Source of the DNA: Mycolicibacterium rutilum
GTDB lineage: Bacteria > Actinomycetota > Actinomycetes > Mycobacteriales > Mycobacteriaceae
Reading direction: 5' to 3'
DNA: 64,000 bases
NCBI RefSeq assembly: GCF_900108565.1
Contig: NZ_LT629971.1
Coordinates: 2,356,001 to 2,420,000, forward strand
The notes beneath the pieces are model-generated. The model saw only the letters and a program-made list of their open reading frames with translations, was not told the origin of the DNA and searched no databases. The position numbers and the translations under genes are program-made. Below, piece after piece: positions 51,805 through 60,804 of this stretch (positions are counted from its first letter, which is position 1; every line of letters begins with the position of its first letter).

Positions 51805-53345
51805 TCCAGCTCCGCTCGTATCCGATGTTTCAACACTTTCCCGGCGTCGTTCTTGGGCAACGACTCCCACACCGCCACCTGCTCGGGCGCCTTGAACCGC
51901 GCCAGGCCTTGCTCCTCGAGCAGGGCGCGCATGCCCGCGACATCGGGCGGCGGTTCGTCGGTTGCCACCACGACCGCGCAGGCCCGCTCCCCGGTGCGCT
52001 CGTCGGGCACACCGACGATCGCGATCTCGGCGATGCCCGGGTGGCCGATCAGGATGTCTTCGATCTCCTTGGGGGAGATGTTCTCGCCGTTGCGGATGAT
52101 GATGTCTTTGGCGCGGCCGGTGACCACCAAGTAGCCGTCGTCGACCCACCGGCCGAGATCGCCCGTGCGGAAATAGCCGTCCTCGTCGAAGGCCTCGGTC
52201 TCGTCCGCCAGATGCAGATAACCCACCAGCATCTGCGGTCCGCGCGCGCAGATCTCCTCACCGGCGAGCTTGATCTCCGCGATGCCCGGCCTGCCGTCGG
52301 TGTCGGCGGCGTGGTCGGTGTCGCCGAGCGCGCCGACGGTGGTGACCGGCACCTCGGTCGAGCCGTACACCCGCGACACCGTCGCAGCCTCGAAATAGTC
52401 GGTGGCCCTGCGGATCAGCGACGGCGGGACCGACGCGCCGCCGCAGATGAAGACCTTCAGATCCGGCAGCTGGGTCCCTGCACGCTGCGCGGCGGCGAGC
52501 AGTCCGTCGAGGAACGGTGTGGCACCGGCCATGTGGGTGACGCGTTCACCGAGCATCAAGCCGACCGCGGCGTCGGGGTCCCAGCGTTGCATCAGCACCG
52601 CGGTACTGCCCAGCAGCAGCGGACACTCGAACGCGTAGATGGACCCGCCGATGTGCGCGATCGGCGACGGCACCAAGAACGTGTCGCCGGCATCGACGCG
52701 CCAGTGCTCGCCGATCTGACGGATCAATGCGTGGATCGAATTGTGCGTGTGCAGGACGCCTTTCGGGCGTCCGGTCGTGCCCGAGGTGTAAAGGATCATC
52801 CGGACGCTGTCGGCGTTGAGCACCGGCAGCACGGCCGTGCCCGCGCCGCCGAACAGCGACTCGTACGGGGTGTGCGCACCGGCCTCACCGCGGACGACGA
52901 CGACCTCCGGCGGTGCGGTCATCGCCGCGGTGACCCGGTCGAGCATCGCGGCGTAGTCGAAACCGTTGAACGACGCCGGCACGAACACCGCCCGGCAGTC
53001 CGAATCGCCCAGGATGAAGCTCAACTCGTGGTCACGCAGCGACGGCAGGATCGGGTTCACCACCATGCCGGCCAGCGTCGCGCCGAGATAGATGACGGCG
53101 GCCTCATACCAGTTCGGCAGCATGAACGACACCACGCTGCCGGCGGGCATGCGCGCCATCAACGCCTGCGCCACCGCCACCGCCCGGTCGTGCAGTTCCC
53201 GGCAGCTCAGCCGAACATCACCGTCCACCAACGCCGTCCGGTCAGGGGTGGCCGCGGCGGCGTCGCGCAGCGAGTCGGCCAGGGTTTCGTGCACCCACAA
53301 CCCGCGCCGATAGGCGTCGGCGCTGCGCTTCTCGTCGACCCGCAC
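51795..53345 (-). CDS. Acyl-CoA synthetase, AMP-forming, second copy
   Basis: A 516-residue CoA ligase distinct from the one at 49583. P-loop YTSGTTGRPKGVLHTHNS, acyl-pocket region GSTEVPVTTVGALGDTDHA, GYLHLADETEAFDEDGYFRT and final Lys in LPKNDAGKVLKHRIR. The start GTG 53345 gives VRVDEKRSADAYRRGLW. It lies 3 bases downstream of the GntR stop. It probably activates a different acid of the same route (for example the ring-opened product against the starting acid), which is inferred only from having two ligases in one operon. Confidence 0.9.
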   Translation of the reverse strand: MRVDEKRSADAYRRGLWVHETLADSLRDAAAATPDRTALVDGDVRLSCRELHDRAVAVAQALMARMPAGSVVSFMLPNWYEAAVIYLGATLAGMVVNPILPSLRDHELSFILGDSDCRAVFVPASFNGFDYAAMLDRVTAAMTAPPEVVVVRGEAGAHTPYESLFGGAGTAVLPVLNADSVRMILYTSGTTGRPKGVLHTHNSIHALIRQIGEHWRVDAGDTFLVPSPIAHIGGSIYAFECPLLLGSTAVLMQRWDPDAAVGLMLGERVTHMAGATPFLDGLLAAAQRAGTQLPDLKVFICGGASVPPSLIRRATDYFEAATVSRVYGSTEVPVTTVGALGDTDHAADTDGRPGIAEIKLAGEEICARGPQMLVGYLHLADETEAFDEDGYFRTGDLGRWVDDGYLVVTGRAKDIIIRNGENISPKEIEDILIGHPGIAEIAIVGVPDERTGERACAVVVATDEPPPDVAGMRALLEEQGLARFKAPEQVAVWESLPKNDAGKVLKHRIRAELECR

Positions 53346-53348
53346 GGC

Positions 53349-54086
53349 CTAACCCTTCACCCGGCGCATGGTCATCGAGTGCCGGTACCGCGACGACGGG
53401 TGCGTGTTGACGGTCACCTGTGCGACCTCACCGTCGGACGTCGTGTAGCTGCGGCGCATCTCCAACGCAGCGGTGCCCGCGTCGACCTTGAGTACTCCGG
53501 CGAGTTCCGGTGTGACGGTGACGGCGGCCATCTCCTGGTGCACCTCGACGATGCTGACCCCGAACAGATCCTCGATCAGCGGGAAGATCGGCCCCGAATG
53601 TCGTTGCAACAGACGGCCGACCGCCGCGAACGCCCGGTTGATGTAGTACTCGGTGGTGCACACGGGGGTGTCGTCGCCTTCGGCGCGGCGGCACCCCTTG
53701 ACCGCCAGCCACTGCGAGCCGGCCTCCAGGCCGGTGCGCGCCGCCGTCGCGTCGTCGACGGTCACCATCGCGTTCGACTCGATCGCCAGTTGCGCCCCCG
53801 CTGCGAACGCCAACAGGTCGTCGATCGACACGACGTCCTGGGCGTACGAATTGGTGGTGGGACGCGGCACCACCAGCGTGCCCGCGCGGGGCCGCGACGC
53901 GATCAAGTTGTCCTCGCGCAGCCTTCGCAGCGCCTCACGCACCGTGTAGCGGCTCACGGCGAACCGCTCACACAGCTGCTGTTCGGTGGGCAGCTGGGAG
54001 CCGACCGGATAGATCCCGTCGACGATCTCCTTGCGCAGCGTCCGCGCCACCTGCAGGTAGCGATGGTCGGTGGGGCTGACGGTCAT
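53349..54086 (-). CDS. GntR regulator, HutC subfamily (UTRA domain)
   Basis: A 245-residue repressor. The N-terminal winged helix (YLQVARTLRKEIVDGIYPVG, RFAVSRYTVREALRRLREDN) is followed by a UTRA-type effector domain with CTTEYYINRAFAAVG and RSYTTSDGEVAQVTVNTHPS. HutC-group proteins bind GTC-N2-GAC-type palindromes and respond to small metabolites. Two such sites (55692-55703 and 55788-55799) flank the divergent promoters of the cluster. Its start overlaps the end of the beta-propeller gene by 4 bases, so the regulator belongs to the operon it probably controls. Confidence 0.88.
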   Translation of the reverse strand: MTVSPTDHRYLQVARTLRKEIVDGIYPVGSQLPTEQQLCERFAVSRYTVREALRRLREDNLIASRPRAGTLVVPRPTTNSYAQDVVSIDDLLAFAAGAQLAIESNAMVTVDDATAARTGLEAGSQWLAVKGCRRAEGDDTPVCTTEYYINRAFAAVGRLLQRHSGPIFPLIEDLFGVSIVEVHQEMAAVTVTPELAGVLKVDAGTAALEMRRSYTTSDGEVAQVTVNTHPSSRYRHSMTMRRVKG

Positions 54087-55666
54087 GTGCGCCGCAGCGC
54101 GAGCACGCTGCCCTCGCCGTCAGCCGACACGTACAGCGTGCCGTCGCGTCCGACGGTGATCCCCGCGAACGGGCCCTGCGGGCCGGAGAACGGCGGCATG
54201 CCCTTGAGCGGTTTCGGTTCCACGCCCGCCGGCGGGCCCACCGGCAGCCCCGACGCGATCGTCGTGCGCGTGTTAGTCGTGAGATCGACCGCGACAACCT
54301 CTTTCGCGCCCGCATCGACGATGTAGAGCACGCCGTCGGCGACCGCGATGCCCTGCGGCCGCTGCAGGCCGTCCACCACCGTCTCGGTCCCGCCACCCAC
54401 GGCCACCACCCGGCCCGCACCGGACTCGGCGACCAGCGCGCGACCGTCGGGCCCGAACGCGACACCGACCGGAGCCCGCAGGTCCGACGCCAACACCGCG
54501 GAACCGCCCGGCCGCAGCGCGTGCACCCGCCCGGTGCCGAGTTCGGCGAACACGATCTTTTCGTCGGCCCCGACCGCCACGCCGTACAGCTGATCGAAAC
54601 CGTCCGCCAGGTAATCGGTTTCCCCGTCGGCCGGCCGGTACCGGCCGATCTGGCCGCCCGACGTTGCCACGACGAACGCCCCGCCGTCGACCGGCGCCAG
54701 CCCCCGCAGGAAGCCGGGATAGCCGGGGGAGAACAGCATGCCGACGGTGTGCAGCGCGCCGTCATCACCGACGGTGTAGAAGTAGGTGCCGTCGGCGACG
54801 TAGAGCCTGCCGTCGGCGCCGACCGCCAGATCCAGCGGCCAGTTCAGCCCACCGGCGAGCAGCGCACGCGTCTGGCCGACACCGAGGATCTCGGTGATCT
54901 CGCCGGTGAAGTTCGACACGAAGAGCCGGTCCCCGACGAACGTCAGGTTGTCCAGGCCCGGATTCAGCTGCGCCAGAAGCGTTTTCTCGCCGCTGCGCGG
55001 ATCGATGCGCAACACCTGCCCACTGGCGACCTGCGTCGAGACCAAGTTGCCCTGCGGGTCGAACTTCACTGCGTCGGGCACGCCGAGATCCGCGGCCACC
55101 CGCTGCGGCTCACCGCCGTTGAGGTCGATGCGCCAGATCTCGTTGGCCGTCATCAGCGGGTAGTAGAGCAGGCCGTCCGGACCGACGTCCATGGCGTTGG
55201 GCGAGGGCAGGTTCTCCAACAGGATGCGCTCCGCACCGGTACCGCGGTCGAGTTCCATCAGCCGCCCGCCGTCGCGGCACTCGTTGACGAAGAGCCGGTC
55301 CTGGTGAACGGTGATGCCGTTCGCGCACGGCAGGTCGTCACGCAGCACGCGCGTGCGACCCGAGGCCTCACGAACGCTGACCCGCCCGTCCATCACCTCG
55401 GTCGCGAACAGGTTGCCGTCGCCGTCGAACGCGACGTCGTCCGGGGCGACGATGTCGCCGCCCTTGGCGCTGACCGTGTCGAGGTCACCGCTGCCGAGGT
55501 CGAGCGCGCTGATCTGGCTGCCGGTCACCTGTGCGACGTAGACCCGACCGTCCGGGCCCGTGCGCAGACCATTGGCGCCGAACAACCGGCTGGGCGCGGT
55601 CAACCGTTCGACGCGCCACCCGTCGGCGGTCGCCGGAGTCCACTCCGGATAGCGGGATTGCGTCAT
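54083..55666 (-). CDS. SMP-30/NHL-type beta-propeller protein, possible lactonase
   Basis: A 527-residue repeat protein. It consists almost wholly of NHL/SMP-30-like blades with a recurring [D/G]G[R/N]LYV[A] pattern (PDGRVYVAQ, GDGNLFATE, PDGLLYYPL, ADGRLYVADG, DGTLYVSADG). Length suggests two propellers or an eight-plus-blade ring. SMP-30 relatives include gluconolactonases and other lactonases. Next to a Baeyer-Villiger-type flavoprotein, lactone opening is an attractive role, but no metal-ligand set could be assigned with certainty. ATG 55666 (MTQSRYPEWTPATADGWRVE) has GAGG close before it. No signal peptide is seen, so it is probably cytoplasmic. It is the first gene of the minus-strand operon. 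Confidence 0.75.
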   Translation of the reverse strand: MTQSRYPEWTPATADGWRVERLTAPSRLFGANGLRTGPDGRVYVAQVTGSQISALDLGSGDLDTVSAKGGDIVAPDDVAFDGDGNLFATEVMDGRVSVREASGRTRVLRDDLPCANGITVHQDRLFVNECRDGGRLMELDRGTGAERILLENLPSPNAMDVGPDGLLYYPLMTANEIWRIDLNGGEPQRVAADLGVPDAVKFDPQGNLVSTQVASGQVLRIDPRSGEKTLLAQLNPGLDNLTFVGDRLFVSNFTGEITEILGVGQTRALLAGGLNWPLDLAVGADGRLYVADGTYFYTVGDDGALHTVGMLFSPGYPGFLRGLAPVDGGAFVVATSGGQIGRYRPADGETDYLADGFDQLYGVAVGADEKIVFAELGTGRVHALRPGGSAVLASDLRAPVGVAFGPDGRALVAESGAGRVVAVGGGTETVVDGLQRPQGIAVADGVLYIVDAGAKEVVAVDLTTNTRTTIASGLPVGPPAGVEPKPLKGMPPFSGPQGPFAGITVGRDGTLYVSADGEGSVLALRRT

Positions 55667-55691
55667 GACCTCGGACGTTAGCAAGGGCGCT

Positions 55692-55703
55692 TAGTCCAGA
55701 CAA
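55692..55703. promoter_or_regulatory. GntR/HutC-type operator, beta-propeller side
   Basis: TAGTCCAGACAA contains GTC-CA-GAC and matches the perfect site at 55788-55799 at 10 of 12 positions. It lies 26 bases upstream of the beta-propeller gene, within its likely promoter. Confidence 0.5.
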
Positions 55704-55787
55704 TAGGCATCGCAGGAGACGCTTCGACCCTTGACGCACCGATTCCCGCTGGGGAATAGTGTTCTGCAACATGGAGAGCACCATTCG

Positions 55788-55799
55788 TTGTCCGGACAA
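55788..55799. promoter_or_regulatory. GntR/HutC-type operator, SDR side
   Basis: TTGTCCGGACAA is a perfect 12-bp palindrome with the GTC-N2-GAC core known for HutC-group regulators. It ends 15 bases before the SDR start at 55815. The two sites are 96 bases apart and would let the local GntR repress both arms of the cluster. Confidence 0.6.
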
Positions 55800-55814
55800 A
55801 TAGTGGGCGACCTT

Positions 55815-56648
55815 ATGAACTTGGCCGGCCGGATCGTCGTGGTGTCGGGGGCCGGCGGCGGCGGAATCGGCACCACGATCACCCGGATGGCCGCCGAGGT
55901 CGGGGCCACGGTCGTCGCCGTGAGCCGGTCGCAGGACAACCTCGACGAACACGTCGCGCCGCTTGCCGAGCAAGGCCTGGCGGTGCACCCGGTCGCGGCC
56001 GACGCCTCCACCGACGACGGCATCGCCACCGTGATGGAGCACGTCCGGCGCGTCGACGGCGACCTCTACGGCCTGGTGAACATCGCCGGTGGCGCGGCGC
56101 CGTCGACCTGGATGCCCTCGACCCGCGTGACGCGCGACGACTGGCGGGCGCTGTTCACCGCCAACCTCGAGACCGCGTTCTTCATGAGCCAGGCGGTGGC
56201 CGCCGAGATCCGCGGCGCGGGGAAGCCCGGGTCGATCGTGTCGGTCTCCTCGATCAGCGGGATGAACACCGCGCCGTTCCACATTGCCTACGGGACAGCC
56301 AAGGCCGCGGTGGTCGCGATGACCCGCACCATGGCCGTCGAGTTGGCGCTCGACGGCATCCGCGTCAACGCGGTCGCCCCTGGCGTCACCGAGACCGCCG
56401 CGTCGCGCACCTACGTCGACGTCGATCCCGACCGGGACCGCCGCGCGATCGCCATGGGCCGACGCGGCAGGCCCGAGGAGCAGGCCGGGGCGATCCTGTT
56501 CCTGTTGTCGGACCTGTCGAGCTACATCACCGGCCAGACCCTGCTGGTCGACGGCGGGCTCAACCTCAAGTGGACACATGTCGGAGCCGACAACACGTCG
56601 CTGTTCCTCAAAGACGAAACCTTCCGCGCAGAGATCAGTCGGTTCTAA
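55815..56648 (+). CDS. SDR family oxidoreductase
   Basis: A 277-residue SDR, first gene of the plus-strand catabolic operon. The cofactor motif is atypical and glycine-rich (VVVSGAGGGGIGTTITRMAA); catalytic Ser is in VSVSSISGM, and Tyr/Lys in AYGTAKAA. NIAGG replaces the standard NNAG. The end ITGQTLLVDGGLNLKWTHVG is typical of C-terminal SDR segments, followed by an extra LFLKDETFRAEISRF. The ATG at 55815 (MNLAGRIVVVSG) matches the SDR start; the longer frame to 55731 would overlap the operator. It may oxidise the hydroxylated product to a ketone for the Baeyer-Villiger step (inferred). Confidence 0.85.
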   Translation: MNLAGRIVVVSGAGGGGIGTTITRMAAEVGATVVAVSRSQDNLDEHVAPLAEQGLAVHPVAADASTDDGIATVMEHVRRVDGDLYGLVNIAGGAAPSTWMPSTRVTRDDWRALFTANLETAFFMSQAVAAEIRGAGKPGSIVSVSSISGMNTAPFHIAYGTAKAAVVAMTRTMAVELALDGIRVNAVAPGVTETAASRTYVDVDPDRDRRAIAMGRRGRPEEQAGAILFLLSDLSSYITGQTLLVDGGLNLKWTHVGADNTSLFLKDETFRAEISRF

Positions 56649-56658
56649 GGAGATCCAG

Positions 56659-58032
56659 ATGACCGATATGCAGGACCGCGATGTACAAGTACCCGAGGAA
56701 CTTTCGGAACCGCTGACAATCCCCGTCGAGGCCTACATCTCCGAGGAGTACGCGCGCGCCGAGCGCGACAGGTTGTGGCGCAAGGTGTGGCAGCAGGTCG
56801 GCCGCGTCGAGGAACTGCCCGAGATCGGCAGCTACCTGACCTACGACATCCTCGACGACTCGATCATCATCGTGCGCACCGGCGCCAACGAGTTTCGGGC
56901 GCACCACAACGTCTGCATGCACCGCGGAAGGCGCCTCGTCGACACCCCCGAGGGCGCGAAGAACGCCGTCGGCCGGGCACGCAAATCGTTCGTCTGCGGA
57001 TTCCACGGCTGGACATACGGTCTCGACGGCGCCTGCACCCACATCCGCGAACAGGACGATTGGAAGGGTGCGCTGACCCCGCAGAACACCCACCTCGTTC
57101 CCGTCCAGGTCGACACCTGGGGCGGCTGGCTGTTCGTCAACATGGACCCCGACTGCGAACCGCTGGCCGACTACCTGTTCCCGGCCGCCAAGATCCTCGA
57201 CCCGTTCGGGCTGGAGAACATGCGCTACAAGTGGCGCAAGTGGCTCTCCTTCGACTGCAACTGGAAGGTCGCGCTGGAGGCCTTCAACGAGACCTACCAC
57301 GTGTTCACCACCCATCCGGAGTTCAACAAGTTCGGCGAATTCAAGGGCTGGGCCAAGGCGCAGGGCAAGCACAGCAACATCGGCTACGACGCGCCCAAGG
57401 ACATGGAGGCCACCAAGTCCAAGATCCGGCTGGGCACCGGCGACGACCCCCGCGTCTCCACCGCCGAGATGCAGATGTACACCTGGGAACAGACCAACGC
57501 GACCACCACCGAGACGCTGGTGAACGCCGCCAAGCGGCTGGTCGATGAACTGCCCGAGAACACGCCGCCGGACAAGGTGCTCGAGCACTGGCTGTCCTCG
57601 GCGCGGCGCGACGACGAAGCCCGTGGCGTCATCTGGCCGACGATCCCCGCCGACATCCTCGGGCAGGCGGGCACGGCGTGGCAGATCTTCCCGAACTTCC
57701 AGATCGGCCAGGGGCTGACCACCGCGCTGTGCTACAGCGCGCGGCCGCACCCCAGCTATGACCCCAACAAGTGCATCTTCGAAGTGGCCACTCTCGAGCT
57801 GTATCCGAAAGATCAAGAGCCGCAGACGGAGTGGGAGTACACACCCAAGGACAGTCCGAACTGGCTCTCGGTGCTGCCACAGGACTTCTCGAACATGGCC
57901 GCGGTGCAGCAGGGCATGAAGTCGCTGGGATTCCCCGGCACCCGGCCCAACCCGTACCGCGAACGCAGCACCGTGAACCTGCACTACCAACTGTCCAAGT
58001 ACATGGGCACCGGCGAACCGAAAGAGCTCTAG
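56659..58032 (+). CDS. Rieske non-haem iron oxygenase, alpha subunit
   Basis: A 457-residue ring-hydroxylating-type oxygenase. The [2Fe-2S] ligands are C-x-H in NVCMHRGRRL and C-x2-H in FVCGFHGWTYG. The catalytic iron site is marked by FNETYHVFTTHPEFNK, with two His, and an Asp later in the fold. ATG 56659 has AAGGAG 6 bases before it; the longer frame to 56578 overlaps the upstream gene. The oxygenase needs a ferredoxin/reductase, and no partner gene is visible in this window. It probably hydroxylates the starting compound; sequence does not tell whether an aromatic, steroid-like or alicyclic ring is attacked. Confidence 0.9.
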   Translation: MTDMQDRDVQVPEELSEPLTIPVEAYISEEYARAERDRLWRKVWQQVGRVEELPEIGSYLTYDILDDSIIIVRTGANEFRAHHNVCMHRGRRLVDTPEGAKNAVGRARKSFVCGFHGWTYGLDGACTHIREQDDWKGALTPQNTHLVPVQVDTWGGWLFVNMDPDCEPLADYLFPAAKILDPFGLENMRYKWRKWLSFDCNWKVALEAFNETYHVFTTHPEFNKFGEFKGWAKAQGKHSNIGYDAPKDMEATKSKIRLGTGDDPRVSTAEMQMYTWEQTNATTTETLVNAAKRLVDELPENTPPDKVLEHWLSSARRDDEARGVIWPTIPADILGQAGTAWQIFPNFQIGQGLTTALCYSARPHPSYDPNKCIFEVATLELYPKDQEPQTEWEYTPKDSPNWLSVLPQDFSNMAAVQQGMKSLGFPGTRPNPYRERSTVNLHYQLSKYMGTGEPKEL

Positions 58033-58035
58033 GCG

Positions 58036-59880
58036 ATGACCATTTCCGACACATGCGGGCCGACGCAGACACCCGACGACATCGACATCGACGCGCTGCG
58101 CGAGAAGTACGCCCAGGAGCGCGCGAAGCGGCTGCGGCCCGACGGGTCCAAGCAGTACGTCGAACTGAGCGACGACTTCGCCGGCTACTACGAGGTGGAC
58201 CCGTACACGCCGGTCGCGCCCCGCGACCCGATCAACGAGGACATCGACGTCGCGGTGCTCGGTGGCGGCTTCGGCGGACTGTTGTCGGCGGCGCATCTGA
58301 AGAAGGCCGGCGTCGAGGATGTGCGCATCATCGAACTCGGCGGTGACTTCGGCGGCGTCTGGTACTGGAACCGCTATCCGGGCATCCAGTGCGACAACGA
58401 GTCCTACTGTTACATCCCGCTTCTCGAGGAACTCGACTACATCCCGAGCAAGAAGTTCGCCGACGGCCCGGAGATCTACGAGCACTGCAGGCGCATCGGC
58501 AAGCACTTCGGCCTGTACGACTCGGCGATCTTCTCCACCCAGGTGCGCGACATGCGCTGGGACGAGGACATCAAGCGCTGGCGCATCGCCACCAACCGCG
58601 GCGACGACATCCGCGCCCGCTTCGTGGTGCTGGCGTCCGGACCGTTCCACCGGCCCAAGCTGCCCGGCATCCCGGGCATGAAGGACTTCAAGGGGCACAG
58701 CTTCCACTCGTCGCGGTGGGACTACGACTACACCGGCGGCGACTACACCGGCGGCATGGACAAACTGGCCGACAAGCGCGTCGCGATCATCGGCACCGGC
58801 GCCACCAGCATCCAGGTGGTGCCATTCTTGGCCCGGGATGCGCAGCACCTCTACGTGTTCCAGCGCACCCCGTCGACCGTCGACGTGCGCAACAACACCC
58901 CCACCGACCCCAACTGGGTCGAGTCGTTGCAGCCCGGTTGGCAGAAGGAACGGCAGCGCAACTTCCACTCGTGGACGTTCGAGGGGATGGCGCTGGGCCA
59001 GCCGGATCTGGTGTGCGACTTCTGGACCGAGCTCGGCCGCAACACCGCCGCGCGGGTGCTGTCGCTGGAGGACCCGGCCTCGATGACGCCCGAGCAGTTC
59101 ATGGCGATCCGCGAGGAAGAGGACTACAAGATCATGGAGCGGCTGCGCCGCCGGATCGCCGACATCGTCGAGGACCCCGATACCGCCGAGGCGCTCAAGC
59201 CGTACTACCGGTTCCTGTGCAAGCGGCCGCTGTCCAACGACGACTACCTGCCGACGTTCAACCGGCCCAACGTGACGCTCGTCGACGTCTCCGACTCCAA
59301 GGGCGTCGAACGGATCACCGAAAAGGGCATCGTCGCCAACGGCCAGGAATACGAGGTCGACTGCATCATTTACGCCAGCGGCTTCGAGATCACCACCGAG
59401 ATCAGCAGGCGGTACTCGATCGATGCGATCGACGGGCGCGACGGGACCTCGCTCTACGACTACTGGCGCGACGGGTACAAGACGCTGCACGGCATGACGA
59501 GCCGCGGCTTCCCGAACCAGTTCTTCACGGGATTCACCCAGGTCGGCATCTCGGCCAACATCGCCGCCAACTACGAACTGCAGGGTGAGCACATCGCCTA
59601 CATCGTCGCCGAGGCGCTCAACCGCGGCGCGACGGTCGTCGAGCCGACGGCCGAGGCACAGGATGAGTGGTGCCGCACGATTCGCGAATCCGCGGTCGAC
59701 AACTCGGCTTTCGACGCGTCCTGCACCCCCGGCTACTACAACAACGAAGGCGGCGGAGGCGGTGAGGGCATCCGGTCGCACCTCGGTGAACCGTACGGTC
59801 CCGGCTTCTACGCGTTCGGCGATCTGTTGAAAGAGTGGCGCGACAAGGGCGACCTGGACGGGCTGGAGTTGAGGTCGTGA
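58036..59880 (+). CDS. Baeyer-Villiger-type flavin monooxygenase
   Basis: A 614-residue FAD/NADPH monooxygenase. Two Rossmann motifs are visible, VAVLGGGFGGLLSAAHLKKA (about residue 73) and VAIIGTGATSIQVVPFLA (about residue 250). The BVMO fingerprint FxGxxxHxxxW is FKGHSFHSSRW, complete. The N-terminal 65 residues extend beyond the minimal enzyme, as in cyclopentadecanone/steroid-type BVMOs. It inserts oxygen next to a ketone to give an ester or lactone. The start is ATG 58036, 3 bases after the Rieske stop. Paired with SDRs and a lactonase-like propeller, it suggests ring opening of a cyclic ketone. Confidence 0.9.
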   Translation: MTISDTCGPTQTPDDIDIDALREKYAQERAKRLRPDGSKQYVELSDDFAGYYEVDPYTPVAPRDPINEDIDVAVLGGGFGGLLSAAHLKKAGVEDVRIIELGGDFGGVWYWNRYPGIQCDNESYCYIPLLEELDYIPSKKFADGPEIYEHCRRIGKHFGLYDSAIFSTQVRDMRWDEDIKRWRIATNRGDDIRARFVVLASGPFHRPKLPGIPGMKDFKGHSFHSSRWDYDYTGGDYTGGMDKLADKRVAIIGTGATSIQVVPFLARDAQHLYVFQRTPSTVDVRNNTPTDPNWVESLQPGWQKERQRNFHSWTFEGMALGQPDLVCDFWTELGRNTAARVLSLEDPASMTPEQFMAIREEEDYKIMERLRRRIADIVEDPDTAEALKPYYRFLCKRPLSNDDYLPTFNRPNVTLVDVSDSKGVERITEKGIVANGQEYEVDCIIYASGFEITTEISRRYSIDAIDGRDGTSLYDYWRDGYKTLHGMTSRGFPNQFFTGFTQVGISANIAANYELQGEHIAYIVAEALNRGATVVEPTAEAQDEWCRTIRESAVDNSAFDASCTPGYYNNEGGGGGEGIRSHLGEPYGPGFYAFGDLLKEWRDKGDLDGLELRS

Positions 59881-59889
59881 GCTCCGCGC

Positions 59890-60804
59890 ATGGGTGAGTT
59901 GCGATTCGACGGCCGGGTCGCGGTCGTCACCGGTGCCGGTCGGGGACTGGGCCGCGAGTACGCCCTGCTGCTGGCCCAGCGCGGCGCCACCGTGGTCGTC
60001 AACGACGCCGGCGGCAGCCTCGCCGGTTCCGGTTCCGACGCCGGTCCCGCCGACGCGGTGGTACGCGAAATCGTCTCCGCCGGTGGAAAAGCGGTGGCCA
60101 ACACCGACTCGGTGGCAACCCCGGACGGTGGCCGCGCGATCGTCGACACTGCCCTCGACCGCTACGGGCGCATCGACATCCTGGTGCACAACGCCGGGAT
60201 CGTGCGGCGCGCGCCGCTTCGGGACATGTCGTACGACGACTTCGAAGCGGTGCTCGACGTGCACCTGCGCGGTGCGTTCCACGTGGTCCGGCCGGCCTTC
60301 CCGCTGATGTGCGACGCCGGCTACGGGCGCATCGTGCTGACGTCGTCGATCGGCGGCCTGTACGGCAACCACGACGTCGCCAACTACGCAGTCGCCAAGG
60401 CCGGTGTGTTGGGCCTGTCCAATGTCGCGGCGATGGAGGGCGCCGCGCACGGCGTCGTGAGCAATGTGATCGTGCCGGCCGCGGTCACCCGGATGGCGGA
60501 GGGTCTCGACACGTCGGCGTATCCGCCGATGGGCGCCGACCTGGTGGCGCCGGCGGTCGGATGGTTGGCGCACGAATCCTGTTCGGTCACCGGCGAAGTG
60601 CTGATCGCGCTGGCGGGCCGGATCGCTCGCGCGGTCGTCGCGGAGACCCCGGGGGTGTACCGGCCGTCGTGGTCGGTCGAGCAGGTCGGCGAGGACATCG
60701 ACGCGATCCGCGACACCACCGACCCCGTGGTGTTCCCGGTCATCCCCGACGGGCACGGTGACCACATCCGGTACAGCTTCGCGATGGCGGCCCAGCATGC
60801 GTAG
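59890..60804 (+). CDS. HSD17B4/MFE-type SDR, probable 3-hydroxyacyl-CoA dehydrogenase
   Basis: A 304-residue SDR of the multifunctional-enzyme (HSD17B4) type. RFDGRVAVVTGAGRGLGREY and VVVNDAGGSLAGSGSDAGPA, together with AGGKAVANTDSV, are the characteristic N-terminal signature; Ser is in VLTSSIGG and Tyr/Lys in NYAVAKAG. The extra C-terminal 50 residues (GVYRPSWSVEQVGEDIDAIR) also match this branch. Such enzymes oxidise 3-hydroxyacyl-CoA in beta-oxidation. ATG 59890 lies 9 bases after the BVMO stop. It overlaps the CoA-transferase gene by 8 bases. This places beta-oxidation chemistry in the same operon as the oxygenases. Confidence 0.85.
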   Translation: MGELRFDGRVAVVTGAGRGLGREYALLLAQRGATVVVNDAGGSLAGSGSDAGPADAVVREIVSAGGKAVANTDSVATPDGGRAIVDTALDRYGRIDILVHNAGIVRRAPLRDMSYDDFEAVLDVHLRGAFHVVRPAFPLMCDAGYGRIVLTSSIGGLYGNHDVANYAVAKAGVLGLSNVAAMEGAAHGVVSNVIVPAAVTRMAEGLDTSAYPPMGADLVAPAVGWLAHESCSVTGEVLIALAGRIARAVVAETPGVYRPSWSVEQVGEDIDAIRDTTDPVVFPVIPDGHGDHIRYSFAMAAQHA

